A DNA stretch of 64,000 nucleotides from Hymenobacter cavernae. Its GTDB lineage: Bacteria; Bacteroidota; Bacteroidia; Cytophagales; Hymenobacteraceae. Below the pieces are notes generated by a model, which saw only the letters and a list, made by a program, of their open reading frames with translations, did not search any database and was not told the DNA's origin. Positions 15,874 to 23,884 of this stretch are shown one piece after another; the first letter of the stretch is position 1; each line of letters begins with the position of its first letter. The stretch spans positions 1 to 64,000 of the forward strand of contig NZ_BMHT01000010.1 of assembly GCF_014641455.1 (NCBI RefSeq). The letters are read 5' to 3'. Made by a program: the position numbers and the translations under genes.

Positions 15874-15947
15874 AACGCTGCCACTTGGGTTTTATACTCC
15901 GAGCCGTGAACGGGCTAAGCGCGGGCTACAAAGTCTGCGCTAGTGCG

Positions 15948-17249
15948 CTAGTTCTTGTAGCTCACGCGCCAGATTACGCCGCCACCATCTTCGGCAATCA
16001 GCAGCGAACCATCGGCGGCGGTAATAACGCCTACCGGCCGGCCCCACACCTGCGGGGCCGCTTTCACGCCTGCATTGAGATGCCAGCCCGTTACAAAATC
16101 TTCGTAGCTCGCACCCCGGCCGTTGGCGCTGGCGGTTTCGGGCAGACCGGCTGCATTCATGCGGATGCGTACTACCTTATAGCCAGAGCCCTCCGAACGG
16201 TTCCAGGAGCCGCGCATCGCCACAAAGATGTCGCCGCGGGCGTCTGAAGGGAACATGTTGCCGGTGTAAAATGTCAGGCCCAAGGCTGCGGCGTGGGCCT
16301 CAAACAGCACTTCCGGTGTGCGGGTGCTGGCTACCTGCGTGGGTAGCGGCCCCGTAATCCTAGGGTCGCGGTTGGTGGGCGCCAGGTACACCCAGGGATA
16401 GCCAAAGAAGCCATTACGGGGCACGGCCGTGGCATAGTCGGGCACCAGGTTGTCGCCTAGCTCGTCGCGCTCGTTCACGGCAGACCAGATTTCGCCGGGC
16501 CGGGCCGGGTTCACGTCGAGGCCCTGCGGGTTGCGCAGCCCCGAGGCGTACGTGGTCTGCCCGCTGCCATCGAGGTTAAACTCCTGAATGGTTGCGCGGC
16601 GGCTGTCCTCTTCCACCGAGGCGTTCTGTGATGAGCCAATGCCCACGTAGAACTTGTTGTTATAGATCAGTAGCGAACGGGCTGGGTGCTGACCTCCGCC
16701 AGGCAGGTCGGCTAGCTTAGTAGGCGCGTTGCCGGCCGCGGTTTGCCCGCTGGTATAGTCGTAGCGAAGTAATGCGTTAGAACAAGCCACATAAAAGGAG
16801 TTGCCCTGAAAGGCCATGCCCATCGGCCGATTTAATATGCCGCCACTGGCCCACACGGTTTTCTGATCGGCGCGGCCATCCCGGTCGCTGTCGCGCAGCA
16901 CCGTAATCTGATTCAGGTTCATTTGGGCCACGAACACGTCGCCGTTGGGCGCAATAGCCATCCAGCGACCCGTCGCCAGGCTATCCTGGAAGATGTTCAC
17001 GGCGTAGCCCTGGGGCACGCGCAGCTTGGCGTTGGCAGGGCGCGTATTTAGCACCTGCGGATAATTGGTCACCGACATAGTTGCGTAGGGTGCCGGCAAG
17101 TCGGCCACGCGAATGGTCGTCGGGTTGGGGGTTAGGGTTTCCGTAGGGAAGTTCGTGGAGATGGGCGGCGTGCCGCCATCATCATCCTGGTTGCAGGCGG
17201 CCAGCCCCAGCAGGCTTAGGCCGGCTAGCAGAAGGGTAGTGACTTTCAT
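15948..17249 (-). CDS. Sorbosone-dehydrogenase-like beta-propeller lipoprotein
   Basis: A 433-residue secreted lipoprotein: signal peptide with lipobox LAAC at residues ~16-19, a short acidic linker, then a six-blade propeller of the soluble PQQ glucose/L-sorbosone dehydrogenase type. Family segments include VNIFQDSLATGRWMAIAPNG, RNPQGLDVNPARPGEIWSAV and NERDELGDNLVPD. It probably oxidises a sugar or sugar aldehyde in the periplasm. Cofactor binding cannot be confirmed by eye. It is a single gene. Confidence 0.82.
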   Translation of the reverse strand: MKVTTLLLAGLSLLGLAACNQDDDGGTPPISTNFPTETLTPNPTTIRVADLPAPYATMSVTNYPQVLNTRPANAKLRVPQGYAVNIFQDSLATGRWMAIAPNGDVFVAQMNLNQITVLRDSDRDGRADQKTVWASGGILNRPMGMAFQGNSFYVACSNALLRYDYTSGQTAAGNAPTKLADLPGGGQHPARSLLIYNNKFYVGIGSSQNASVEEDSRRATIQEFNLDGSGQTTYASGLRNPQGLDVNPARPGEIWSAVNERDELGDNLVPDYATAVPRNGFFGYPWVYLAPTNRDPRITGPLPTQVASTRTPEVLFEAHAAALGLTFYTGNMFPSDARGDIFVAMRGSWNRSEGSGYKVVRIRMNAAGLPETASANGRGASYEDFVTGWHLNAGVKAAPQVWGRPVGVITAADGSLLIAEDGGGVIWRVSYKN

Positions 17250-17833
17250 GAGCGAAAAAGAGTAAAAGGTGGGAAATAGGATTAGAATGTGTAAATGGAG
17301 TAACTTTCTGTTAATCAGAAGCTTATTTTCTGGCTGATGCGCAGAGTCAACCTAGGTCTGGTAGTTTGCAGCACGCGGGTCAGCTAAGCGCAGCTTCCCC
17401 CTGACGAGCGCCCGACAACGAGAGACCTAGGTTCTGGTCGGGTGAGGAATACGGCTGCGCTCCGCCAACCTGGGTCGGCACCCCGGCTTGCTTTTCTTGA
17501 TCTTGTCCAGCAGCCTCTGAACGTTGTGAATAGCGCAACTTGCTCAGGCATAATAAGAAAGCGCGAAGGGGGTGAGCTGTAAGTACGGCTAAGCTATACG
17601 CCTGAGTTGCGGCCCGCTGCCCGAAAAAGAGTACATCTTCTTGGGTATTCCTGACGCCGGCAACATCTGGTTTGTCGCGGCCGGGCTTCTCTCCTGAAAT
17701 GTGCTGCCAACTGCCCAAGTATTGCCCCAATACACCGCACTATTATCTGCTCAGCCAACGGTTCGTAAACTGAACCGTAGCTGGCTACGTAGAAGGGATA
17801 GTATTTCTAACTATTTGTATAACAACTTCTTCT
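17250..17833. other. Intergenic stretch, no supported gene
   Basis: A 584-bp gap between a divergent pair. It has two ACCTAGGT octamers (about 17350 and 17425). Frames here are open only by GC bias, and I see no convincing gene or RNA. A promoter for the next gene probably lies in the AT-rich last 50 bp. Confidence 0.5.
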
Positions 17834-18136
17834 ATGGCAGATCCGAAGAATCCTACCAACCGCACCCCGGAAGACCTAGCTTCCAAGGGTACTCCGGACA
17901 GTCAGCCCGATAACTCGGCGGCGAACCAGCCAGGCGAAGCGGCGCCCGACGCAACACCCGACCCGACAACAAGCAGCTCACCGGCCGCAACGCCCGTGCA
18001 AACGGATGCCACGGCTACGCCAGCACCGCAAGAAGAGGAGCTATCAGTCGATGCTGATGCCGCAAACACCAGTTCCGGTGGCTACGACGACACCGATGCC
18101 AGCGCCAGCAACAGCACCGATATACACCCGCTGTAG
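17834..18136 (+). CDS. Small acidic low-complexity protein
   Basis: A 100-residue protein composed largely of Ala, Pro, Thr, Ser, Asp and Glu, with no hydrophobic core. It is probably disordered. The ATG follows an AT-rich leader. No family is recognised; such short PT-rich proteins are common in this lineage. Confidence 0.6.
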   Translation: MADPKNPTNRTPEDLASKGTPDSQPDNSAANQPGEAAPDATPDPTTSSSPAATPVQTDATATPAPQEEELSVDADAANTSSGGYDDTDASASNSTDIHPL

Positions 18137-18171
18137 CCCCTTTTGCGCCCGTAGCTTTGTGGTCTGTGCAC

Positions 18172-18234
18172 AAAGGACCTAGGTTTTGGTGCGCTGATTA
18201 TAAAGGAGCCAGCACACCAAAACCTAGGTCCTTG
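18172..18234. terminator. Long inverted repeat between converging genes
   Basis: AAGGACCTAGGTTTTGGTG (from 18173) pairs with its complement ending at 18233, so each arm contains one ACCTAGGT. It ends the gene at 17834 and the minus-strand SDR, and probably works as a bidirectional terminator. Confidence 0.75.
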
Positions 18235-18249
18235 GTCAGTCGAAACCGC

Positions 18250-18981
18250 TTAGAGCGATTCGGCCATCGTGCGCATCTGGATTTCGATGATGCGCGAGCC
18301 GGGCGACTGAGTGCAGGCCAGCAGCACCGCGCCGGCTACATCCTCCGGCTCCAGCATTCCTGATTGCGACACGCCTTCTTCGGTGCGGCCCTTGCCCAGG
18401 GCAAACTCCGTTTTCACGCCGCCCGGACAAATCACGCCCACTTTGATGCCTTCCGGCCGCAACTCTTTGTCCAGGGCCTGGGCGAAGCCGACCTGCGCAA
18501 ACTTGGTGGCGCAATACACTGCTTCGCCGGCAAAGCCATACAAGCCCGCCATCGACGACAGCATCAGGATGGTGCCGGATTTCTGAGCGAGCATAGCCGG
18601 CACGGCGTGCCGCGTGAACAGGAACGTGGAGCGCATGTTGGTGTCCATCATCTCATCGTAGTCGTCGGCGCTGGTGTCCACTAGGTTTTTGTAGTTGCCC
18701 GCGCCGGCATTGTTGATGAGAATATCGAGTTTGCCGAACGTATCGAGGGCGGCTTGCACGCTGCGGCGGGCGGTGTCTTCGGCGCGCACATCGCCGGCCA
18801 CAATGACCACCTGCGTGCCTTGCGGGTGCAGCTCAGCCTTGAGCGCCTCCAAGCGGTGCTCCCGACGGGCCGTCAGCACGAGGTGGGCACCTTCCGCCGC
18901 TAGGGCCCGTGCGCACGCTTCGCCGATGCCGGCACTCGCGCCGGTGATGAGAACTACTTGTCCGGTTAATTTTCCTGCCAT
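18250..18981 (-). CDS. SDR-family oxidoreductase
   Basis: A 243-residue classical short-chain dehydrogenase. The cofactor motif TGASAGIG lies at ~14-21, NNAG near residue 90 and catalytic YCATK near residue 157 with an upstream Ser in LMLSSMAG. The length is that of the 3-oxoacyl-ACP-reductase/serine-dehydrogenase group; the substrate is unknown. It has no signal peptide, so it is cytoplasmic. Confidence 0.88.
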   Translation of the reverse strand: MAGKLTGQVVLITGASAGIGEACARALAAEGAHLVLTARREHRLEALKAELHPQGTQVVIVAGDVRAEDTARRSVQAALDTFGKLDILINNAGAGNYKNLVDTSADDYDEMMDTNMRSTFLFTRHAVPAMLAQKSGTILMLSSMAGLYGFAGEAVYCATKFAQVGFAQALDKELRPEGIKVGVICPGGVKTEFALGKGRTEEGVSQSGMLEPEDVAGAVLLACTQSPGSRIIEIQMRTMAESL

Positions 18982-19303
18982 GATTCTGCTTTTTTAGATG
19001 GTTGGTCCTGGGCTTGTACGTTAGCCATCGGCTTACGGGCGAGGTAGGCAAGCTGCTGTTCTGCTCCGAAAAAAATAATATCACAATCGATTGCATCGAT
19101 TATTTCAGCCGGAATACTGCGGGTTTGGTCCTGAAACGATTGCGCTAACTTTCCAGGGGCCTACTTTAGAGGTGTTCTTGAGGCTTTATGCGTAATCGGT
19201 AATCGGCGAAGCGCGGCGCAAAGTGGCATCTAATAGCCCTTGCGCGCCGCATAACCTAGGTGCTGGTACGCATGAATACTTACCCTTTCACCACTTCCAA
19301 CGC

Positions 19304-22006
19304 ATGAAAAAACCCATAATCGTCTTGTCGCTGCTGGCGCTCACCGGAGCAATCCAGAGTCAGATCCAGCAGGGCAAAACCAATACTGGCTCGCAGGCAA
19401 TGGCTGCCAGCAAAGCCGAAGACTTTCCATTTCGCAATCCCGACCTGCCCATCGATCAGCGGGTAGATGACCTAGTCGGCCGCCTGACGCTGCCCGAGAA
19501 AGTGTCGCAAATGCTGAACGCCTCACCCGCCATCGATAGGCTAGGTATTCCGGCCTACAACTGGTGGAACGAAGCCCTGCACGGCGTGGCCCGCACGAGC
19601 ATGAAGACCACCGTCTTCCCGCAGGCCATCGGTATGGCCGCTACCTTCGATAAGGAAGCTATGCTGAAGATGGCTACCATCACCTCCGACGAAGCAAGGG
19701 CCGTGCACCAGGAGTACGTACGGCGGGGCGAACGAGGTATTTATCAGGGGCTTACGTTCTGGACTCCAAACATCAACATCTTCCGCGACCCGCGCTGGGG
19801 CCGCGGCCAGGAAACCTACGGCGAAGACCCGTACCTGACCGGGCAGCTAGGTTCGGCGCTGGTAAAAGGCTTCCAGGGCGATGATCCAAAGTACCTGAAA
19901 ATCACGGCCTGCGCCAAGCACTTTGCCGTGCACAGCGGCCCCGAGCAGCTGCGCCACGAGTTCAACGCCAAGATCAGCGACTACGACTTGTGGGACACGT
20001 ACTTACCTGCTTTCCGCGACCTGATTGTGGATGCGAAAGTGGCGGGCGTGATGTGCGCTTACAACGCCTACGCCGGTCAGCCCTGCTGCGGCAGCGACAT
20101 TCTGATGAACCAGATTTTGTATGATAAGTGGAAGTTCAAGGGCTATGTTACCTCGGACTGCGACGGCATCAACGACTTCTGGCAACACCACAAAACTGAC
20201 CCAGATGCCGCTACCGCTGCCGCCAATGCCGTGCTGCACGGCACCGATATTGAGTGCGCCACGGGTAAGCTGTTTACCTACAACTCCTTGTTGGAATCGG
20301 TGCAGAAGAACCTGATAACGGAAAAGCAGCTGGATGTGTCGGTGAAGCGGCTCTACAAGATTCGCTTTCAGCTGGGTATGTTCGACCCAGTGGAGCGCGT
20401 GAAGTACGCCCAGATTCCGATGAGCGTGGTGGAAAGCCAGCCGCATCAGGTGCACGCCCTCAAAATGGCCCGCGAATCCATCGTGCTGCTGAAGAACGAC
20501 AAGAACACCTTGCCGCTGCGCAAAGACATCAAGAAGATTGCCGTGCTCGGCCCGAATGCCAACAACGAAAGTGTGCAGCTCGGCAACTACAACGGCTTCC
20601 CGACGGACATTGTGACGCCGCTGGAAGGCATCAAGGCCAAGCTAGGTAAGAATGCGGAAGTGACCTATATACAAGGAGTTGACTACGCCAGCAACACCGT
20701 ATATGAAACCTTCGACATCAATAAGAACCTAGCTTACAACGGCAAGCAAGGCTTCAATGCCGAGTACTTTACCGGCACTGAGCTGGCCGGCAAACCCGTA
20801 GCAACCCAGATTGAGCCGGGCCTCGACCGCTACCTGGCCAACACCAAACTGGAAATCGTGAAGGGCTTGCCTTCCGAGAACGTGTCGGCGCGCTACACGA
20901 CGACGTTCACGCCCGAGAAGTCGGAGGAACTGGCTTTGCAAATCACCGGCGACGATGGCTACCGCCTGTTCGTGGATAACAAGCTGGTGATTGACAACTG
21001 GAAAAGCCGCGGCGTATCGACTAACCAGCACACGCTGAAGGTGGAAGCCGGCAAAAAGATTGACATCAAGATTGAGTACTTCCAGGCGGTGAGCCGCACC
21101 ATTCTGAAGTTCACCGCGGCCCACATTGTGCCCATGAACGCGCAGAATATTCTGGCGCAAGTGAAAGATGCTGACGCCATTGTGTTCGTGGGCGGCATCT
21201 CACCTAGGTTGGAAGGCGAGGAAATGAAGGTGGACGTGGAAGGCTTCAGCGGCGGCGACCGGACCAGCATCGCGCTGCCTAAAGTGCAGACCGAGCTGAT
21301 GAAGGTGCTGCACTCCACGGGCAAGCCGGTGGTGTTTGCTATGATGACGGGCAGCGCCATTGGCTGCCAGTGGGAAGCCGCCAACCTGCCGGCCATCGTG
21401 AACATCTGGTACGGTGGGCAAGCAGCCGGCACGGCTCTGGCCGATGTGCTGTTTGGTGATTACAACCCCAGCGGCCGCCTGCCCGTGACGTTCTACAAGT
21501 CGGAAAGCCAATTGCCGGCCTTCGACAATTACAGCATGGAAGGCCGCACGTACCGTTATTTCAAGGATACGCCTTTGTTTCCTTTTGGCCACGGCCTAAG
21601 CTATACCACCTTCAAATACAGTAACTTGAAAGTTGGTTCTGCTCCGCAAACCGGCAAGCCGGTGAGTGTGACTGTGGAGGTGCAGAACGCTGGTCAGCGC
21701 GCCGGGGAGGAAGTGGTGCAGCTCTACGTGAAGCACCCCGACGCGAAAGGTCGCGTGGCGCTGCACGCCTTGGAAGGCTTCCAGCGCGTGTCGTTGAAAG
21801 CGGGCGAAAAGAAAACGGTGCAGTTCACGCTTACCCCGCGGCAACTGTCGATGCTCGACGCCAAAGCGCAACGTGTGGTGCTGGCAGGCAAGGTGCAAAT
21901 CTTCGTTGGCGGCGGCCAGCCTCTGAGCAAAGACCTGGCAGCCGGTCGCGTACTGAAAACCGACGTGGCGCTGACGGGCGGTATTTTTGTGGTTGATAAG
22001 CAATAA
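19304..22006 (+). CDS. GH3 beta-glucosidase/xylosidase with PA14 domain
   Basis: A secreted glycosidase of about 900 residues, removing terminal beta-glucose or xylose. ATG 19304 gives a signal peptide (MKKPIIVLSLLALTGA); a longer reading from 19223 lacks one. The GH3 N-domain has the nucleophile Asp in GYVTSDCDG (~residue 286). The second GH3 domain is interrupted by a PA14 module at roughly residues 490-620 and resumes with the GGDRTSIALP region. A fibronectin-III-like C-terminal domain follows (~750-880). An inserted PA14 typically shapes specificity for short oligosaccharides. It stands alone, upstream of a long perfect-hairpin terminator. Confidence 0.9.
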   Translation: MKKPIIVLSLLALTGAIQSQIQQGKTNTGSQAMAASKAEDFPFRNPDLPIDQRVDDLVGRLTLPEKVSQMLNASPAIDRLGIPAYNWWNEALHGVARTSMKTTVFPQAIGMAATFDKEAMLKMATITSDEARAVHQEYVRRGERGIYQGLTFWTPNINIFRDPRWGRGQETYGEDPYLTGQLGSALVKGFQGDDPKYLKITACAKHFAVHSGPEQLRHEFNAKISDYDLWDTYLPAFRDLIVDAKVAGVMCAYNAYAGQPCCGSDILMNQILYDKWKFKGYVTSDCDGINDFWQHHKTDPDAATAAANAVLHGTDIECATGKLFTYNSLLESVQKNLITEKQLDVSVKRLYKIRFQLGMFDPVERVKYAQIPMSVVESQPHQVHALKMARESIVLLKNDKNTLPLRKDIKKIAVLGPNANNESVQLGNYNGFPTDIVTPLEGIKAKLGKNAEVTYIQGVDYASNTVYETFDINKNLAYNGKQGFNAEYFTGTELAGKPVATQIEPGLDRYLANTKLEIVKGLPSENVSARYTTTFTPEKSEELALQITGDDGYRLFVDNKLVIDNWKSRGVSTNQHTLKVEAGKKIDIKIEYFQAVSRTILKFTAAHIVPMNAQNILAQVKDADAIVFVGGISPRLEGEEMKVDVEGFSGGDRTSIALPKVQTELMKVLHSTGKPVVFAMMTGSAIGCQWEAANLPAIVNIWYGGQAAGTALADVLFGDYNPSGRLPVTFYKSESQLPAFDNYSMEGRTYRYFKDTPLFPFGHGLSYTTFKYSNLKVGSAPQTGKPVSVTVEVQNAGQRAGEEVVQLYVKHPDAKGRVALHALEGFQRVSLKAGEKKTVQFTLTPRQLSMLDAKAQRVVLAGKVQIFVGGGQPLSKDLAAGRVLKTDVALTGGIFVVDKQ

Positions 22007-22028
22007 CCTAGGTTGTGCTCATGGAAAA

Positions 22029-22068
22029 GGCTGGTTTCCCTTCTCGGCTGAGAAGGGAAACCAGCCAT
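22029..22068 (+). terminator. Hairpin terminator of the GH3 gene
   Basis: GGCTGGTTTCCCTTCT pairs perfectly with AGAAGGGAAACCAGCC across a CGGCTG loop, followed by ATTTTGTT. Confidence 0.85.
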
Positions 22069-22096
22069 TTTGTTAGCCATAAAAAGTTGATAGCGC

Positions 22097-22189
22097 GTCA
22101 TGCTGAGCATGTCGAAGCATCTCTGCCGCTTCGTTGTTGGCATTCTAATTACCACTGCGGTAGAGATGCTTCGATAAACTCAGCATGAC
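22097..22189. repeat. Long inverted repeat with GTCATGCTGAGC arms
   Basis: The 33-bp arms (22097-22129 and 22157-22189) pair nearly completely. The arm begins GTCATGCTGAGCATGTCGAA. A degenerate relative occurs at 37917-37943. It resembles mobile palindromic intergenic elements and lies between convergent genes. Confidence 0.8.
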
Positions 22190-22234
22190 TAGGTTCAAAA
22201 TCCCAAACCCACTCTGAATTCTTTACGCAGAAAG

Positions 22235-23305
22235 CTAGCCACCTAGGTTGGCTTCCCGCATTTCCTCCACCAGCACGCGCACGAGTTCGGCGGCAGGCAG
22301 CGCACGCGCCAGCGCTACGCCTTGCCCGGCCCAATGCGCGGCGAAGTCGGTGGGGGTGCCGTACTGGCGGGCGGCGGCTATCAGGAGCTTGCCCGCCTCG
22401 TAGGCCTGCGGAAAAGGCGCGGCTTCCGGCCGCCCTGGCTGGTCTACTTCGCGCGCAAACCGATTGACTAGTCCGCGCGCCGGGCGTCCCGAAATAGTGG
22501 CCGTAATGGCCGTGAGTGGGGGAGGGCTTTGCAGCAACGTAGCCCGATATACCTCATCGGCCGCCGACTCGGGGCACGCTATAAAGGCCGTGCCCATTTG
22601 CGCCGCTACGGCCCCCAGGCGCCGCACTGCTGCAATGCCTGCGCCATCCATAATGCCGCCGGCTGCTACCACCGGAATGCGCAGCCGCCGCACCAGCAGG
22701 CGCGTGAGGGCTAGGGTGCCCAGGCCGGCGTCGCCCTGCTCGGGCTCGAACACCCCGCGGTGGCCACCAGCCTCCACGCCTTGGGCCACTACCACGTCAA
22801 TGCCTGCTGCCTCGATGATGCGAGCTTCGGCCAGGGTAGTGGCGCAGGCGAGCAGCGTAGCGCCAGTGGCCCGCAAGGCCGCGAGCTGATCAGCAGGAGG
22901 TAAGCCAAAGTGAAAGCTGATGACTGCTGGGCGGGTTTCGAGCAATAGCCTGAGCATGGCCTCATTCTCTACGAAGCTCTTGTAGGGCTTGGGCAAACTA
23001 GCTGGTGGCGTGCTACCTAGCTCTGCAAAGAACGGACCTAGGTATTCCAGCCAACGGCTTTCGCGGGGCACGTCGGTGGCGCTGGGTCGGTGGCAGAACA
23101 CGTTCACGTTGAACGGCCGCTCGGTGGCCTGGCGTACCTCGGCTATCATTTGGCCCACCGCTTCTACGGAAGCGCCACCGACGCCCAGCGAACCTAGCCC
23201 ACCTGCATTGGACACGGCCGCCGCCAGGCCAGGGGTAGCGGTGCCGGCCATAGGCGCCTGAATAATGGGGTGGTCGAGTGCCAGCCGGGGAGATAAAGAA
23301 GTCAT
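22235..23305 (-). CDS. Nitronate monooxygenase (2-nitropropane dioxygenase family)
   Basis: An FMN-dependent TIM-barrel oxidase of 356 residues that detoxifies alkyl nitronates. Family signatures are PIIQAPMAG at ~14-22, the FMN-phosphate region VVAAGGIMDG near residue 212 and the proposed catalytic His in GVEAGGHRG near residue 178. It starts with ATG at 23305 and has no signal. It is a single gene. Confidence 0.88.
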   Translation of the reverse strand: MTSLSPRLALDHPIIQAPMAGTATPGLAAAVSNAGGLGSLGVGGASVEAVGQMIAEVRQATERPFNVNVFCHRPSATDVPRESRWLEYLGPFFAELGSTPPASLPKPYKSFVENEAMLRLLLETRPAVISFHFGLPPADQLAALRATGATLLACATTLAEARIIEAAGIDVVVAQGVEAGGHRGVFEPEQGDAGLGTLALTRLLVRRLRIPVVAAGGIMDGAGIAAVRRLGAVAAQMGTAFIACPESAADEVYRATLLQSPPPLTAITATISGRPARGLVNRFAREVDQPGRPEAAPFPQAYEAGKLLIAAARQYGTPTDFAAHWAGQGVALARALPAAELVRVLVEEMREANLGG

Positions 23306-23439
23306 TTGTTTTGGACTGATGCGGTAAAGAACTTCTAATATAGGATGGTTTGTATCAATTAATTATTCAAAAAAGCTAACTCCTATTTCTCGGTAGCTGC
23401 TGTTGGGCCTGCAATCCGTTTTTCCGCTGAGCCCGTAGG

Positions 23440-23802
23440 TTGCCGCTTTGCTGGCCTGATCTTCGCTGCAATATCTCTGACGATTTTGACCTGGCTATTA
23501 TCTATATCACATTGCGTCTTACTACGTTGGCTCCTGATCATCTGCTCACTTACCGTAGCCACGGCTACCGGGTAGAAGTATTGCACCGCATTGGTCGGTG
23601 TCAGCTCACATGCGCGCGCCACGCCTTTGCCGAGGACGTGTACATTGCCACCTGGGGCTCCTACAAAGTAACGGCTACAAGCGCGGCCAAAGCGCTGCAC
23701 CATCTGCGCGACTGGGTGCGGGTAGAGCGCCTGTATGGTCAGTTCTGGCCCTGGGATGATTCCCGTCGGAACAATCATTCTTCGCAGGAAGAAGGGGGCT
23801 AG
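23440..23802 (+). CDS. Small hypothetical protein
   Basis: A frame of up to 120 residues from a TTG; the true start is uncertain and could be a later TTG. The middle is protein-like, with amphipathic strands and helices such as YRVEVLHRIG and SAAKALHHLRDWVRVERLYG. The reverse strand is also open but looks less natural. It is followed by a strong terminator, which supports transcription in this direction. Confidence 0.45.
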   Translation: MPLCWPDLRCNISDDFDLAIIYITLRLTTLAPDHLLTYRSHGYRVEVLHRIGRCQLTCARHAFAEDVYIATWGSYKVTATSAAKALHHLRDWVRVERLYGQFWPWDDSRRNNHSSQEEGG

Positions 23803-23828
23803 GTTTTTTTAAGCAGCCGAAAGCCAAC

Positions 23829-23859
23829 AAAAAAGCCTCCCGATGAGGAAGGCTTTTTT
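23829..23859. terminator. Bidirectional terminator
   Basis: AAAAAAGCCT (23829-23838) pairs with AGGCTTTTTT (23850-23859). It separates two converging units. Confidence 0.85.
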
Positions 23860-23884
23860 GCTGTTGGTATTCGTTTAGTCTTAT

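Noticed and set aside
17380..17730. Minus-strand frame of 116 codons in the 17.2-17.8 kb gap
   Set aside because: Composition is that of a GC-biased random frame; it has no plausible start context, domain or conserved pattern.
23383..23778. Minus-strand frame opposite the small hypothetical gene
   Set aside because: Low-quality sequence on that strand; the plus-strand reading is more protein-like and is followed by a terminator.
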